Shown: piece after piece, positions 6,468-12,886 of the stretch
Layout of the letters: each line of letters begins with the position of its first letter
How positions within the stretch are numbered: position 1 is the first letter of the stretch
Source of the DNA: a virus
IMG/VR virus record: IMGVR_UViG_3300042261_000402
Coordinates: 1 to 39,600 of that record
DNA length: 39,600 nucleotides
Direction: 5' to 3' (one strand)
Notes under the pieces: generated by a model
Databases searched by the model: none
The model's input: only the letters and a program-made list of their open reading frames with translations
Told to the model about the DNA's origin: nothing
Made by a program: the position numbers and the translations under genes

Positions 6468-6891
6468 AGATTATACTTCCTTTAAGTTGTCCTTTCTTGG
6501 CTAAAATTACTGGAATTTTTAAATTCTTCTTTATCCACGCTATTTTATCTTTTTCTGGTTTGTCCAATTTTCCTATTATCTTACTCTCAACTAATTGAAT
6601 ATGAAATGCTGGAGTATTTATTCCACCACCATATTCTTCCTTACTAAAAAAAGGTAATCTGCCCAAACATAAAAAATCTGGAAATCCGCTCCCTTCTCCA
6701 ACTATTCTCTTAAAAAAAGGATTAAATTGCCCTCTTGCTGTTTCTAAGATATTCTTCTCCAGATTTACTTGCTTATTAAATTTCACAACAATCCAGCCTT
6801 TTCTTTCTAAATCTTTCTCTACTTCTTTCTCAAACTCTTTTCCGAGTCTTCTTGTTTTCTTTCCTAGTTTTTTTCGTTTAGTGGTATCCAT
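6454..6891 (-). CDS. PD-(D/E)xK nuclease, Hjc/VRR-like
   Basis: 145 aa. The basic N-terminus is followed by GKEFEKEVEKDLERKGW (a helix with conserved Glu20/Glu24), then GFPDFLCLG (Asp72) and QLVESK (Glu102, Lys104). This is the PD...ExK catalytic signature. Size and order resemble archaeal Holliday-junction resolvases and phage VRR-NUC proteins. The probable role is cutting branched DNA during replication or before packaging. No separate promoter is seen; it lies in the 8306-6318 chain of overlapping genes. Whether it is a resolvase or another endonuclease cannot be decided here. Confidence 0.7.
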   Translation of the reverse strand: MDTTKRKKLGKKTRRLGKEFEKEVEKDLERKGWIVVKFNKQVNLEKNILETARGQFNPFFKRIVGEGSGFPDFLCLGRLPFFSKEEYGGGINTPAFHIQLVESKIIGKLDKPEKDKIAWIKKNLKIPVILAKKGQLKGSIIYENL

Positions 6892-7051
6892 TGTATGTTT
6901 TGCTTGGTCTTTTTTTTCTTGGTTTTCTCATTCCGTGAATTTTGTCGTGACAGGAGCGACATACTCTCCAATAGGGCGGAATGTGACTTCCTATTAGGCT
7001 GTGTTTAGTTAACTTACTAAACTTCTTGCACTCTCTGCATTTCCCCCACAT
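6878..7051 (-). CDS. HNH-like mini zinc protein, 57 aa
   Basis: MWGKCRECKKFSKLTKHS begins with CxxC, then H, then CRSCHDKIHG: the C-C...H...CxxCH..H spacing of a minimal HNH or treble-clef fold. The C-terminus is very basic (RKPRKKRPSK). It overlaps the nuclease gene by 14 bases and the next upstream gene by 35. It may be a DNA-binding partner of the nuclease. The catalytic Asn is not obvious, so activity is uncertain. Confidence 0.6.
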   Translation of the reverse strand: MWGKCRECKKFSKLTKHSLIGSHIPPYWRVCRSCHDKIHGMRKPRKKRPSKTYNGYH

Positions 7052-7175
7052 TTTCTACACCATATCTTTTTATTGAGCCATCTTTCTGCGAATTAACATA
7101 TCCACATCTCTTGCAAACTTTTCCTTCTCTTGTTTGAATATACTGAGTGCTGTTACAATGCGGACATTTTTTCAT
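7017..7175 (-). CDS. Zinc ribbon mini protein, 52 aa
   Basis: MKKCPHCNSTQYIQTREGKV followed by CKRCGYVNSQ: a classic CPxC...CxxCG ribbon like those of archaeal transcription factors. A good ribosome binding site (GGAGG, 6 bases before the ATG) supports this start. The C-terminal 20 residues overlap the next gene in another frame. It may be a small transcription or DNA-binding factor. Confidence 0.6.
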   Translation of the reverse strand: MKKCPHCNSTQYIQTREGKVCKRCGYVNSQKDGSIKRYGVENVGEMQRVQEV

Positions 7176-7252
7176 CTTTTCCTCCGAGTTGTTGTTTAAG
7201 TTCTTTTAAGTCTTTTCTTAACCAACCTGCAAAATCACAATAAGTGGGTTAG

Positions 7253-7399
7253 TCATTTTTCATCCTTAACGCATTTAATTTCAACCTTGACTGCTCCGCC
7301 CTCAATAATCTGCTTCGCTTTTTCTTTTATGGCTCTCTCTGCTAGAGAGTAATCATTCGGTGCATAATATTCAAACTCTGCTAATATTTTAAATTTCAT
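7253..7399 (-). CDS. Hypothetical protein, 48 aa
   Basis: MKFKILAEFEYYAPNDYSLA followed by a helical segment and a short strand (GGAVKVEIKCVKDEK), plausibly a small alpha/beta fold. It overlaps the preceding 101-aa gene by 11 bases. Not recognised. The 77 bases between this stop and the next start (7176-7252) hold no ORF with a start codon; see findings. Confidence 0.5.
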   Translation of the reverse strand: MKFKILAEFEYYAPNDYSLAERAIKEKAKQIIEGGAVKVEIKCVKDEK

Positions 7400-7694
7400 T
7401 GTTCGTTAATCTATTTATTTGATTGAATGTCCTTTCTCGGCTTTGTCTCTTCATCAATATCTCAGGATTAGTGGGTTTAAATCTTTTCTCTTTATTCTGA
7501 ATTTGAGCCCTACATCTCTTGACAGTTTCGAAAGCTGGAATTTTCTTAAAATCTTCAAATGGAATATAAATATTTGTAAATCTTCTCATAACCAAATAAG
7601 TAAGCCATTTATCGTCATTTCTACATCTTTCATCGGTCTCCAGTAAGTGTTCAACTATTTTTCTTACGCTCTTGATTTCTTGTTCTGTGTTCAT
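7389..7694 (-). CDS. Phage-type hypothetical protein, 101 aa
   Basis: The sequence EHLLETDERCRNDDKWLTYL, then IPFEDFKKIPAFETVKRCRA and a basic tail, is of a type I know from many bacterial phage early regions (conserved, function unknown). It is mostly helical and very basic at the C-terminus, which suggests nucleic-acid binding. It overlaps its upstream neighbour by ATGA. Confidence 0.6.
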   Translation of the reverse strand: MNTEQEIKSVRKIVEHLLETDERCRNDDKWLTYLVMRRFTNIYIPFEDFKKIPAFETVKRCRAQIQNKEKRFKPTNPEILMKRQSRERTFNQINRLTNNEI

Positions 7695-7834
7695 TTTTCT
7701 CCTCGCTTATAGAGGGACGGAGTCTTAGAAAACCCCTGCCTCAAATGGTTAAAAGAGGTATGGTTTGGGTGATGACAAACCACATCAAAACCTGCTAAAT
7801 CCTTGCGAGTTAGCTTACCCTCTATAAGTATCAT
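7691..7834 (-). CDS. Tiny protein, 47 aa
   Basis: MILIEGKLTRKDLAGFDVVC, then HHPNHTSFNHLRQGFSKTP. His-rich and basic. It overlaps both neighbours by ATGA, which is the main support that it is a real gene. Not recognised. Confidence 0.5.
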   Translation of the reverse strand: MILIEGKLTRKDLAGFDVVCHHPNHTSFNHLRQGFSKTPSLYKRGEK

Positions 7835-8061
7835 CTAAACTCCTTGTAATGATATTTCTTAGAACATCCTTTACAAATTACCTTTAAATTTCTAAGTGAA
7901 TGCAATATCTCAGGTGCTAAAAGTCTTCCGTCACCTCTCTGTCTTGCTAAATGATGCACCAAAAGTTCTTTCGCATCAAAATGTATCCTGCATTCTTCGC
8001 ATTGAAAATCTACAAATTCCTTCAATAACCTTTTTTGTTTTTCTGTCAAATATGCTCTCAT
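7831..8061 (-). CDS. HNH endonuclease-like protein, 76 aa
   Basis: The metal-binding pattern is Cys21-x2-Cys24, His36-His37, Asn58 and Cys63-x2-Cys66 with a following His71, i.e. a compact HNH/treble-clef nuclease domain with little else. It overlaps both neighbours. Small HNH proteins in viruses act as DNA nickases or packaging-associated nucleases; which applies here is unknown. Confidence 0.7.
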   Translation of the reverse strand: MRAYLTEKQKRLLKEFVDFQCEECRIHFDAKELLVHHLARQRGDGRLLAPEILHSLRNLKVICKGCSKKYHYKEFR

Positions 8062-8306
8062 TATTTAAATGCCTCCATTATGATAACTGCTTTTTTGTGT
8101 GTGCAGATGCTCGGCTCTGCTCTGAAACTTGCGTATTCTGTGTGGTTTATGCAATCACATAAAACCAAACTTCTGCCTTGCTTTACTACTTCTTGCACTA
8201 TATGTCCTTCGTGGTTATCAAAAGGTAAAATCTCCCACATTCTTTCGCTAATTCTCTTAATCTTTCCCTTTTTGATTATTTCTTTTGCTTCTTTTATTCC
8301 TTTCAT
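8061..8306 (-). CDS. SWIM-type zinc finger protein, 81 aa
   Basis: A basic helical N-terminus (KEAKEIIKKGKIKRIS) is followed by LVLCDCINHTEY...SICTHKKAVI: the CxC...CxH pattern (Cys50, Cys52, Cys68, His70) of a SWIM domain. SWIM domains bind DNA or proteins and are common in archaeal and viral proteins linked to recombination. The start and stop overlap or abut its neighbours. Confidence 0.65.
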   Translation of the reverse strand: MKGIKEAKEIIKKGKIKRISERMWEILPFDNHEGHIVQEVVKQGRSLVLCDCINHTEYASFRAEPSICTHKKAVIIMEAFK

Positions 8307-8342
8307 TTTTGCTCCTGCGTCTTTCCGCTGTCAGAAGATTTT

Positions 8343-8386
8343 TTGTTTCTTCAAACAATAAAAAATAAAAAAATAAAATTTAATTT
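8343..8386 (-). terminator. T-rich tract and small hairpin after the 8391 gene
   Basis: On the minus strand a run of T-tracts (TTTTATTTTTTTATTTTTTATTG) is followed by a perfect 6-bp hairpin with a GAAG loop (8343-8358). It lies between the stop at 8391 and the next start at 8306, the only sizeable gap in this gene chain, so it is a likely transcript end. Confidence 0.45.
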
Positions 8387-8390
8387 GGAA

Positions 8391-8582
8391 TTAACTAAAC
8401 ATTACTGCCATCCACAATATCCAAAATAGAACTGACTCTATTATAGACAATGTTCCAAGTGTCTTGTTTGGTTCGCCTCTGCCTAAAGCTACTATTCCCA
8501 ATACTAATCCTACTATTGGAAATGCCCAGCCCAAAGCTAAACCTGTTATTCCACACGAATTTGACTTTTGTTTTTTTGCCAT
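8391..8582 (-). CDS. Small membrane protein, 63 aa
   Basis: MAKKQKSNSCG, then two hydrophobic segments: GLALGWAFPIVGLVLGIVAL (about 12-31) and LSIIESVLFWILWMAVMF (about 44-62), with a charged loop GRGEPNK between them. I chose the ATG at 8582 because AGGAGG lies 5 bases before it; a start five codons upstream would put the ribosome binding site inside the gene. It resembles DUF4190-type two-helix proteins. Function unknown; a holin-like role is possible. Confidence 0.65.
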   Translation of the reverse strand: MAKKQKSNSCGITGLALGWAFPIVGLVLGIVALGRGEPNKTLGTLSIIESVLFWILWMAVMFS

Positions 8583-8593
8583 TTTGCCTCCTT

Positions 8594-9085
8594 TCAATTA
8601 TACGTTCCGTCTTCGTTTATTTCATCTTTAGGGTTCTCTAACTCCTTCACAAGTTCATTATACACTTCAAGGAACTCTTTTGCCTTCTCGTGTATTCTTT
8701 CCTTGCCTGACAAAACTTTAACTAAAGCTGTTGCTTCTTCTGAAGTCTTGCATAAAGGCGTCACAGCAATTATCTGAGTCTGCAAAATGTCTTTCGCATA
8801 ACTTATCAAAACACTTGCCGTCTTTGCATTAGACTTCTCGTCCCAGTCAATTCTCGGTCTTCTATATTCGTTTGCTGGTGTTGGAGTCGAACTAAGTTGT
8901 TTAATAAACTTGATTTCTTTTCCGTCTGCTGTCAATTCAACTTCTGCTTCTCCCTTAACTAACTTACTCAAATAAGGTTTAACCGCTTCACTTGCATTAA
9001 CCCAGCCTTCTTGACCATCCGTCTTAACCAGTAAAACCGCTTTGGTCTTCAATGAAATAGCTTTCACTGTAAATTTTTCTCTCAT
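8594..9085 (-). CDS. Possible OB-fold nucleic-acid-binding protein, 163 aa
   Basis: The N-terminal 60 residues form short alternating strands (FTVKAISLKTKAVLLVKTDG...KGEAEVELTADGKEIKFIKQL), consistent with a small beta barrel. A helical part follows (KTASVLISYAKDIL, KAKEFLEVYNELVKELENP). The two-part layout resembles phage single-strand-binding or recombination accessory proteins, but I cannot name the family. It is translationally coupled by ATGA to its downstream partner. Treat the function as a guess. Confidence 0.55.
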   Translation of the reverse strand: MREKFTVKAISLKTKAVLLVKTDGQEGWVNASEAVKPYLSKLVKGEAEVELTADGKEIKFIKQLSSTPTPANEYRRPRIDWDEKSNAKTASVLISYAKDILQTQIIAVTPLCKTSEEATALVKVLSGKERIHEKAKEFLEVYNELVKELENPKDEINEDGTYN

Positions 9086-9294
9086 TTTTCCTCCTGTGGA
9101 TTGGTTTCCACTTTATTTTGTCTTACGACCATTAAATTTCCTGACAAATCAAAATCAACTTCCACTTCGCTCTTAATCTCATTCAAATGATGAAATACTC
9201 CTTCATCAAAAAATACTGGCAAATAACCTCTCCTATTCTTCACAAAATAAGAAGTATTTTTTCCGCCGTTATAAGCTACTTTAATAATTTTCAT
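9082..9294 (-). CDS. Hypothetical protein, 70 aa
   Basis: A mostly beta-strand N-terminus (MKIIKVAYNGGKNTSYFVKN) and an acidic middle; no motif recognised. It overlaps the genes on both sides by ATGA, which supports its being real. Confidence 0.5.
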   Translation of the reverse strand: MKIIKVAYNGGKNTSYFVKNRRGYLPVFFDEGVFHHLNEIKSEVEVDFDLSGNLMVVRQNKVETNPQEEK

Positions 9295-9455
9295 TCTGTC
9301 ATATCTCCTCTCGCCATTACGAGTAAAAGTATTTCTCCCATTGACCTTAAATCTTCAAGCTTCCAAACCTTCATATCTTTCAATTCTTTAACTCTCTTGG
9401 CTTCTTCCTGAGTCAACCAGAGTCCTATCAGCTTTTTACCTTGTCTTGGGTTCAT
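9291..9455 (-). CDS. Hypothetical helical protein, 54 aa
   Basis: MNPRQGKKLIGLWLTQEEAK, then RVKELKDMKVWKLEDL and a short hydrophobic end. Helical and basic. ATGA overlaps at both ends fit the coupled gene chain. Not recognised. Confidence 0.5.
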   Translation of the reverse strand: MNPRQGKKLIGLWLTQEEAKRVKELKDMKVWKLEDLRSMGEILLLVMARGDMTE

Positions 9456-9667
9456 AGTGCTTTCCACTCCTTAAACGCTTCATTTAAAAAATCATTAAAT
9501 TCTTCTTCGTGAGCCTCACAAAACTCCATTCTTAATTCCCTAATATTATCTGACTTCCAAGAGTCAAAAATCGTTTCTTGACTCTCTCTTACGTGTTCTT
9601 CACGTCTCTCTGCATCTATCTCTCTGCTCATTTCAAGATTAAACTCTTCAATCTGCTTTTCGTTCAT
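9452..9667 (-). CDS. Acidic hypothetical protein, 71 aa
   Basis: About one third of residues are Glu or Asp (EFNLEMSREIDAERREEHVR, FCEAHEEEFNDFLNEAFKEW), probably all helical. The strong negative charge resembles DNA-mimic or inhibitor proteins of phage early regions, but composition alone cannot show this. Overlaps both neighbours by ATGA. Confidence 0.5.
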   Translation of the reverse strand: MNEKQIEEFNLEMSREIDAERREEHVRESQETIFDSWKSDNIRELRMEFCEAHEEEFNDFLNEAFKEWKAL

Positions 9668-10032
9668 TTCATCATTTCCTTCAATTTACTTACAACTTCA
9701 GGTTCAATAAAAACAAAGTCATTATTCCCAATATTCGTATTAAAAATCTTTCCAAAAACTTCTCTCTTGATATGCACTATTTCGCCTGTCCTATAAGCGT
9801 TCTCCATTTTCACGTGCCCATCTACTGGCTGAGTTTTCGCTGGGTCGCAAACAATCAAAGCCAAATAACCCTCATCTTTTTTCTTTTGGCAATCTTCGCA
9901 AAGTCCATAACCTGTTGTAGTCTTCGTTTCAAATTGTTTTTTCATTCTTCTGTCTAAAAGTATGGTATTTGTGTCGTGTTCTTTTCCACAAATCGGACAC
10001 ATCTTTTGCTCCATAGTCACGAAACTTTTCAT
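9664..10032 (-). CDS. Zinc-finger phage protein, 122 aa
   Basis: I place the start at the ATG at 10032 (ATGA overlap with the upstream 53-aa gene) rather than six codons earlier. Residues MCPICGKEHDTNTILLDRRM and GYGLCEDCQKKKDEGYLALI give two CxxC pairs; the rest is a beta-rich domain with DPAKTQPVDGHVKMENAYRT. This sequence type occurs in early regions of many bacterial phages without a proven function. It is probably a zinc-stabilised regulatory protein. Confidence 0.6.
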   Translation of the reverse strand: MKSFVTMEQKMCPICGKEHDTNTILLDRRMKKQFETKTTTGYGLCEDCQKKKDEGYLALIVCDPAKTQPVDGHVKMENAYRTGEIVHIKREVFGKIFNTNIGNNDFVFIEPEVVSKLKEMMK

Positions 10033-10190
10033 TTGAATTGCTCCATACATTTATCATAGTTTTGCATAATATAAAGACATTTCTCTCTTGTTAATCCTGA
10101 CAACTCTGCCACAGCTGTTATCAAAAACATATTCGTAACTCCAGATTTCTGCACTCTTAAATATGCCTCAAATTCTTCTTTAGTTATCAT
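10029..10190 (-). CDS. Phage-type small helical protein, 53 aa
   Basis: MITKEEFEAYLRVQKSGVTN, then MFLITAVAELSGLTREKCLY and IMQNYDKCMEQF. The pattern (E-F-x-x-Y, xSGxxNMF, GLTxE, IMxNY) is a conserved phage protein type of unknown function that I recognise from bacterial phages. It overlaps the upstream gene by 11 bases and the downstream gene by ATGA. Confidence 0.6.
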   Translation of the reverse strand: MITKEEFEAYLRVQKSGVTNMFLITAVAELSGLTREKCLYIMQNYDKCMEQFK

Positions 10191-10518
10191 ATTGGCTCTC
10201 CAGAGTTACGCCTTCGCATAACTCTATTTTCTTATTTGAATATTTTTCGAAAAGTCGCTTGGCTCTTGCTTCCGCATTCTTTCTATTTCCTGATTTTGCA
10301 AAAAAGGTTCTTTTAGTCCTTCCGTTCTTATAACTTGTCTCTATCCAACTCCAAAATCCCCATCTTCCCTTATAGCCTGTTTTAGCCAAAGTGTAGCAAA
10401 AAGATTTATTTTCAATAGAACCTGCAACATAATAAGTGCTTGTTCCTTTCACTTTTCTGCTATAGCCTAATTCCTCTGCAAAAATATTATTCAATTCCTG
10501 CATAAATTTATCGCTCAT
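10180..10518 (-). CDS. Hypothetical protein, 112 aa
   Basis: Alpha/beta composition with an aromatic middle (GYKGRWGFWSWIETSYKNGR) and a basic helix (KNAEARAKRLFEKYSNKK). Lysine- and aromatic-rich, so nucleic-acid binding is conceivable. No family recognised. Coupled by ATGA to the upstream gene. Confidence 0.5.
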   Translation of the reverse strand: MSDKFMQELNNIFAEELGYSRKVKGTSTYYVAGSIENKSFCYTLAKTGYKGRWGFWSWIETSYKNGRTKRTFFAKSGNRKNAEARAKRLFEKYSNKKIELCEGVTLESQYDN

Positions 10519-11021
10519 AATTGGTCTCCTGTTATCACGTTTTCTGCTCCAAAGGCATCCTTCAAAGCAGCGGATAAACTACTAATCATTTTACTTGAAC
10601 TATCAAAACTTTCCTTTGCACCATTTAAATCTCTATTTTCATAAAAATCTGCTTCGTCACAAATATCAACTTCCTGACAAAAACTTGCAACATATCTTAA
10701 AAACTCGCAAACTTTAATGTGAGTCTCAATTCCAGCATACTGTGTTTTCACAAATCCTGAACATACCCAATCCTCATCATCAAGTTTCATCTCTTTCATT
10801 GTTTCATTCGTATAATCAAATCCGTTTCTTTGTTTTACCGTTTTCCATTTATGCCAATGCAATTCTACCCATTCTGAGTCTTCGTGAGGGTTCACTAACA
10901 ACTTATTCCAGCTTCTCTCTTGAATAACAAACCCCAATTTTTTAGCAATTTCTTCTGCTTTTTTCATCAATAATTCAGGCATACTTTTCCTAACTAATCT
11001 ATAATGTATTGTAATTCCCAT
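10515..11021 (-). CDS. Hypothetical protein, 168 aa
   Basis: MGITIHYRLVRKSM opens with a strand, followed by a helix (KAEEIAKKLGFVIQ), a His/Trp-rich segment VELHWHKWKTVKQ, a helical stretch with several Cys (KVCEFLRYVASFCQEVDICD) and a C-terminal helix. It may be a small enzyme or metal-binding protein. The family is not recognised. It is one of the larger genes of the accessory chain. Confidence 0.5.
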   Translation of the reverse strand: MGITIHYRLVRKSMPELLMKKAEEIAKKLGFVIQERSWNKLLVNPHEDSEWVELHWHKWKTVKQRNGFDYTNETMKEMKLDDEDWVCSGFVKTQYAGIETHIKVCEFLRYVASFCQEVDICDEADFYENRDLNGAKESFDSSSKMISSLSAALKDAFGAENVITGDQL

Positions 11022-11194
11022 TATTTATAACACTCCTGTCTAAAATTCGTTTCATCAAAGCTTTTTGCTCTCTCCTTAAAAATCTTAGACAATTCAACAA
11101 TAAGTTCGTTCTTCCCTAAATGCTCGAAGTCTTCTCGCTTCAAAGTGCATTTACTTATGACTCTTGCAATCATCTCTGTCTCTTTCTTATACAT
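11021..11194 (-). CDS. Hypothetical protein, 57 aa
   Basis: The start at 11194 is chosen because it forms a TGATG overlap with the upstream stop; an upstream alternative would run 12 codons into that gene. MYKKETEMIARVISKCTLKR and a helical, charged remainder. Not recognised. Confidence 0.5.
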   Translation of the reverse strand: MYKKETEMIARVISKCTLKREDFEHLGKNELIVELSKIFKERAKSFDETNFRQECYK

Positions 11195-11604
11195 CAGTAT
11201 TCTGATTTGAGCAGTAGCACTTCGCCACATTGATAAAACTCAAAAGCGTCTCCAAATTTAATTCCTAAATCTTCAAACGGAAAATCAGTATAACCTATAT
11301 CCTGCGAATAAACCAATTTGCTTTCTGAATAAAGCCCATTTTCTTCGCAATCATAAAATCCTTGAACTGATGCAGTTGTCTCGCTCAATCGGACAAGTCT
11401 CCAAATTATAAAATCCTGATGGAACATTACTTTTTTCGTATGCTGAACACTTGCAACTATAGTAGTAAGCCAGTAACAATTAGCGTTTTCTCTCAAATAC
11501 TGCATTCCTTCTGTTAATTTCAAACTTGAGAGCCCTTCTTTGAAATATCTCTCTGTTCCTATAAAATTCTCTAATTCGCTTGATGATATTTTTTTGTTTG
11601 TCAT
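11194..11604 (-). CDS. DUF6876-like protein, 136 aa
   Basis: Pattern LENFIGTERYFKEG, LTEGMQYLRENANCYWLTTI, VMFHQDFIIWRLVRL, TDFPFEDLGIKFGD and a terminal LLLKSEY. These match the order of conserved features I remember for DUF6876 (ends LPSEY in many members). Function unknown. I use the ATG at 11604; a TTG at 11637 would extend it by 11 poorly conserved residues. It is the first gene of the 11604-8391 chain and lies below a promoter with a palindrome at its start site, so it is probably regulated. Confidence 0.65.
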   Translation of the reverse strand: MTNKKISSSELENFIGTERYFKEGLSSLKLTEGMQYLRENANCYWLTTIVASVQHTKKVMFHQDFIIWRLVRLSETTASVQGFYDCEENGLYSESKLVYSQDIGYTDFPFEDLGIKFGDAFEFYQCGEVLLLKSEY

Positions 11605-11638
11605 CTTTTGTTTGTAGGGTTTCTTGTGTTTTCCCAAT

Positions 11639-11654
11639 TCCTATATGTATAGGA
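11639..11654. promoter_or_regulatory. Candidate operator: perfect 7-bp palindrome at the promoter
   Basis: TCCTATA and TATAGGA flank a 2-base spacer. It lies 5-35 bases downstream of two TATA-like elements (11659-11668 and 11676-11686), exactly where transcription should start, so a bound dimer would block initiation. Ribbon-helix-helix proteins are encoded just upstream (11692-12183 and the tail of 12180-12518) and are obvious candidate repressors. Confidence 0.45.
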
Positions 11655-11675
11655 TAAATATCTTAAATAATGGTG

Positions 11676-11686
11676 GTATTTAAACC
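11676..11686 (-). promoter_or_regulatory. TATA element(s) for the 11604-8391 gene chain
   Basis: The minus strand shows GTTTAAATACC here and a second AT-rich box (TTATTTAAGATA, 11659-11670) closer to the gene. Either could be used; both precede the palindrome at 11639-11654. Confidence 0.45.
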
Positions 11687-11691
11687 TTTCG

Positions 11692-12183
11692 TTATTCTGT
11701 TTTTTCAATTTGTGCCTTTAAAGTGGTTGCTCTTTGTTTATCGTCGGTAAATTCACTATACGCTTTAAACAATAATTCCTTTATGTCTTTATTCAGTCTG
11801 AAAGCCCAAAATCTTGCTGTTTCTTCAACACTAAATCTGTCTTCTCCTTCGACTATTTTTCTTTTCAAAATTCTTACTGCTTTCAAAACTAAAGTTTCTT
11901 TTTCCTTTTGGTCTTCCTGATAAGCTTTCATCCTATGCAGGGTCTGTTGTTCCTTCTCTTCAAGTTCTTTAATCTGATTGGTCAATTTTGATTTCTCCTG
12001 CTTGATAATCTCCATTTCTTTCAATGGGTCTTTCGTTGCGTGATAATTTCTCACTAACCAACCAATAAATTCGCTCTGCGAACTGAATGAGTGTTGGTTC
12101 GTCAAAAATCTAATCAAATCTTTTTCCTCTTGGCTCAAATTAAAAGTGCTCAACTTTCCGTCTTTAATTCTTTCCCTACTCAT
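11692..12183 (-). CDS. Ribbon-helix-helix/coiled-coil DNA-binding protein, 163 aa
   Basis: The N-terminal 50 residues (KLSTFNLSQEEKDLIRFLTN, then SSQSEFIGWLVRNYHA) fit a beta strand followed by two helices as in ribbon-helix-helix repressors. A long Lys/Glu-rich coiled coil (residues 55-95) and a helical C-terminus follow. It is coupled by ATGA to the HNH gene upstream and precedes a promoter carrying a palindrome. It may be the regulator of the downstream gene chain. The RHH assignment is by pattern only. Confidence 0.55.
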   Translation of the reverse strand: MSRERIKDGKLSTFNLSQEEKDLIRFLTNQHSFSSQSEFIGWLVRNYHATKDPLKEMEIIKQEKSKLTNQIKELEEKEQQTLHRMKAYQEDQKEKETLVLKAVRILKRKIVEGEDRFSVEETARFWAFRLNKDIKELLFKAYSEFTDDKQRATTLKAQIEKTE

Positions 12184-12518
12184 TTTTTACCTCTTATTAA
12201 ATTTTCAATAAATTCGCTCATAGATTTTTTATGCTTATGTGATTTTTCTTTCAGAATTTCTAACGCCTCAAACGATAAATAAAAAGAAGCTATCTTTCCT
12301 TCTTTTATTTTTGGTTTTCCACCTCTACTATAATTCTTATGGCAATCTAAACATAAAGTCTTTCCATTTGAAACCTCAAGTCTTAATTCAGGATTTTCTT
12401 TCCAAGGTTTAATGTGGTGTGCTTCATTCCCTTTCTTTCCGCAGTCCTGACAAGTGAAATTATCTCTTACATTGACTCTTGCCTTCCACTCTCTATCCTC
12501 TTTTTCAGTCACTCTCAT
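12180..12518 (-). CDS. HNH nuclease fused to a ribbon-helix-helix domain
   Basis: 112 aa. The HNH part has Cys23-x2-Cys26, His34-His35 in EAHHIKPW, Asn51 and Cys56-x2-Cys59-His60, with all expected residues present. Residues 75-111 (KIASFYLSFEALEILKEKSH, MSEFIENLIRG) have the strand-helix-helix pattern of an RHH DNA-binding domain. The HNH would cut DNA and the RHH would dimerise and target it, or autoregulate. A TATA element about 25 bases before the ATG indicates leaderless expression. Confidence 0.75.
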   Translation of the reverse strand: MRVTEKEDREWKARVNVRDNFTCQDCGKKGNEAHHIKPWKENPELRLEVSNGKTLCLDCHKNYSRGGKPKIKEGKIASFYLSFEALEILKEKSHKHKKSMSEFIENLIRGKK

Positions 12519-12539
12519 AGTTATTTAACTTATAAATAA

Positions 12540-12551
12540 GTATTTAAATCT
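12540..12551 (-). promoter_or_regulatory. Archaeal TATA element for the HNH-RHH gene
   Basis: Minus strand AGATTTAAATAC, centred about 26 bases before the ATG at 12518, with no Shine-Dalgarno between them. Confidence 0.55.
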
Positions 12552-12600
12552 TTCCGAAAGGTTCAAAGAAATCTTAAGTTATTAAAGTCATTGGACTTGT

Positions 12601-12625
12601 TATTAAACTTATTAAACTATTAAAC
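12601..12625. repeat. Three tandem TATTAAAC units
   Basis: TATTAAAC occurs at 12601-12608, 12610-12617 and 12618-12625 in the AT-rich gap between the DUF2080-like gene and the HNH-RHH promoter. It could be an iteron-like protein-binding site or part of a terminator. Three short AT-rich copies are weak evidence. Confidence 0.3.
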
Positions 12626-12668
12626 ATATATAGTTTAGTATAGTTCCATACGAAATCAATGGGTCTAT

Positions 12669-12842
12669 CTAAGCTTTACCTTTAACCAAAATAATTACTT
12701 CCTTCCCTAAATGCTTCTTTGGCACGCAGACGTGTCCGCCTGTCCCATAACCCTTACATTCTCCTCTCAGGATTTCTTCTACGTTCATTGAAGCCATTCC
12801 CTTACTTATCTTCTGCAATATTCTTCTTTCTTGTTTCTCCAT
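12669..12842 (-). CDS. DUF2080-like small archaeal protein, 57 aa
   Basis: The C-terminal half GTGGHVCVPKKHLGKEVIIL matches the pattern of DUF2080, a family of small beta-stranded proteins known from archaeal genomes and transposons. I choose the ATG at 12842 because the TATA element at 12862-12872 is 24 bases upstream; the longer 73-aa frame would translate through that promoter. It is probably a DNA-binding (AbrB/SpoVT-like) regulator. It is a useful sign that the host is an archaeon. Confidence 0.65.
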   Translation of the reverse strand: MEKQERRILQKISKGMASMNVEEILRGECKGYGTGGHVCVPKKHLGKEVIILVKGKA

Positions 12843-12861
12843 AAATATACTATCTATATCT

Positions 12862-12872
12862 GATTTATAAAG
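12862..12872 (-). promoter_or_regulatory. TATA element for the DUF2080-like gene
   Basis: Minus strand CTTTATAAATC, 24 bases before the ATG at 12842. It decides between two possible starts of that gene. Confidence 0.5.
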
Positions 12873-12886
12873 TTTGCTATGAGAAC

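Noticed and set aside
12601-12625. Possible CRISPR-like repeats
   Set aside because: Units are 8 bases with 0-1 base between them; there are no spacers. Kept only as a short tandem repeat.
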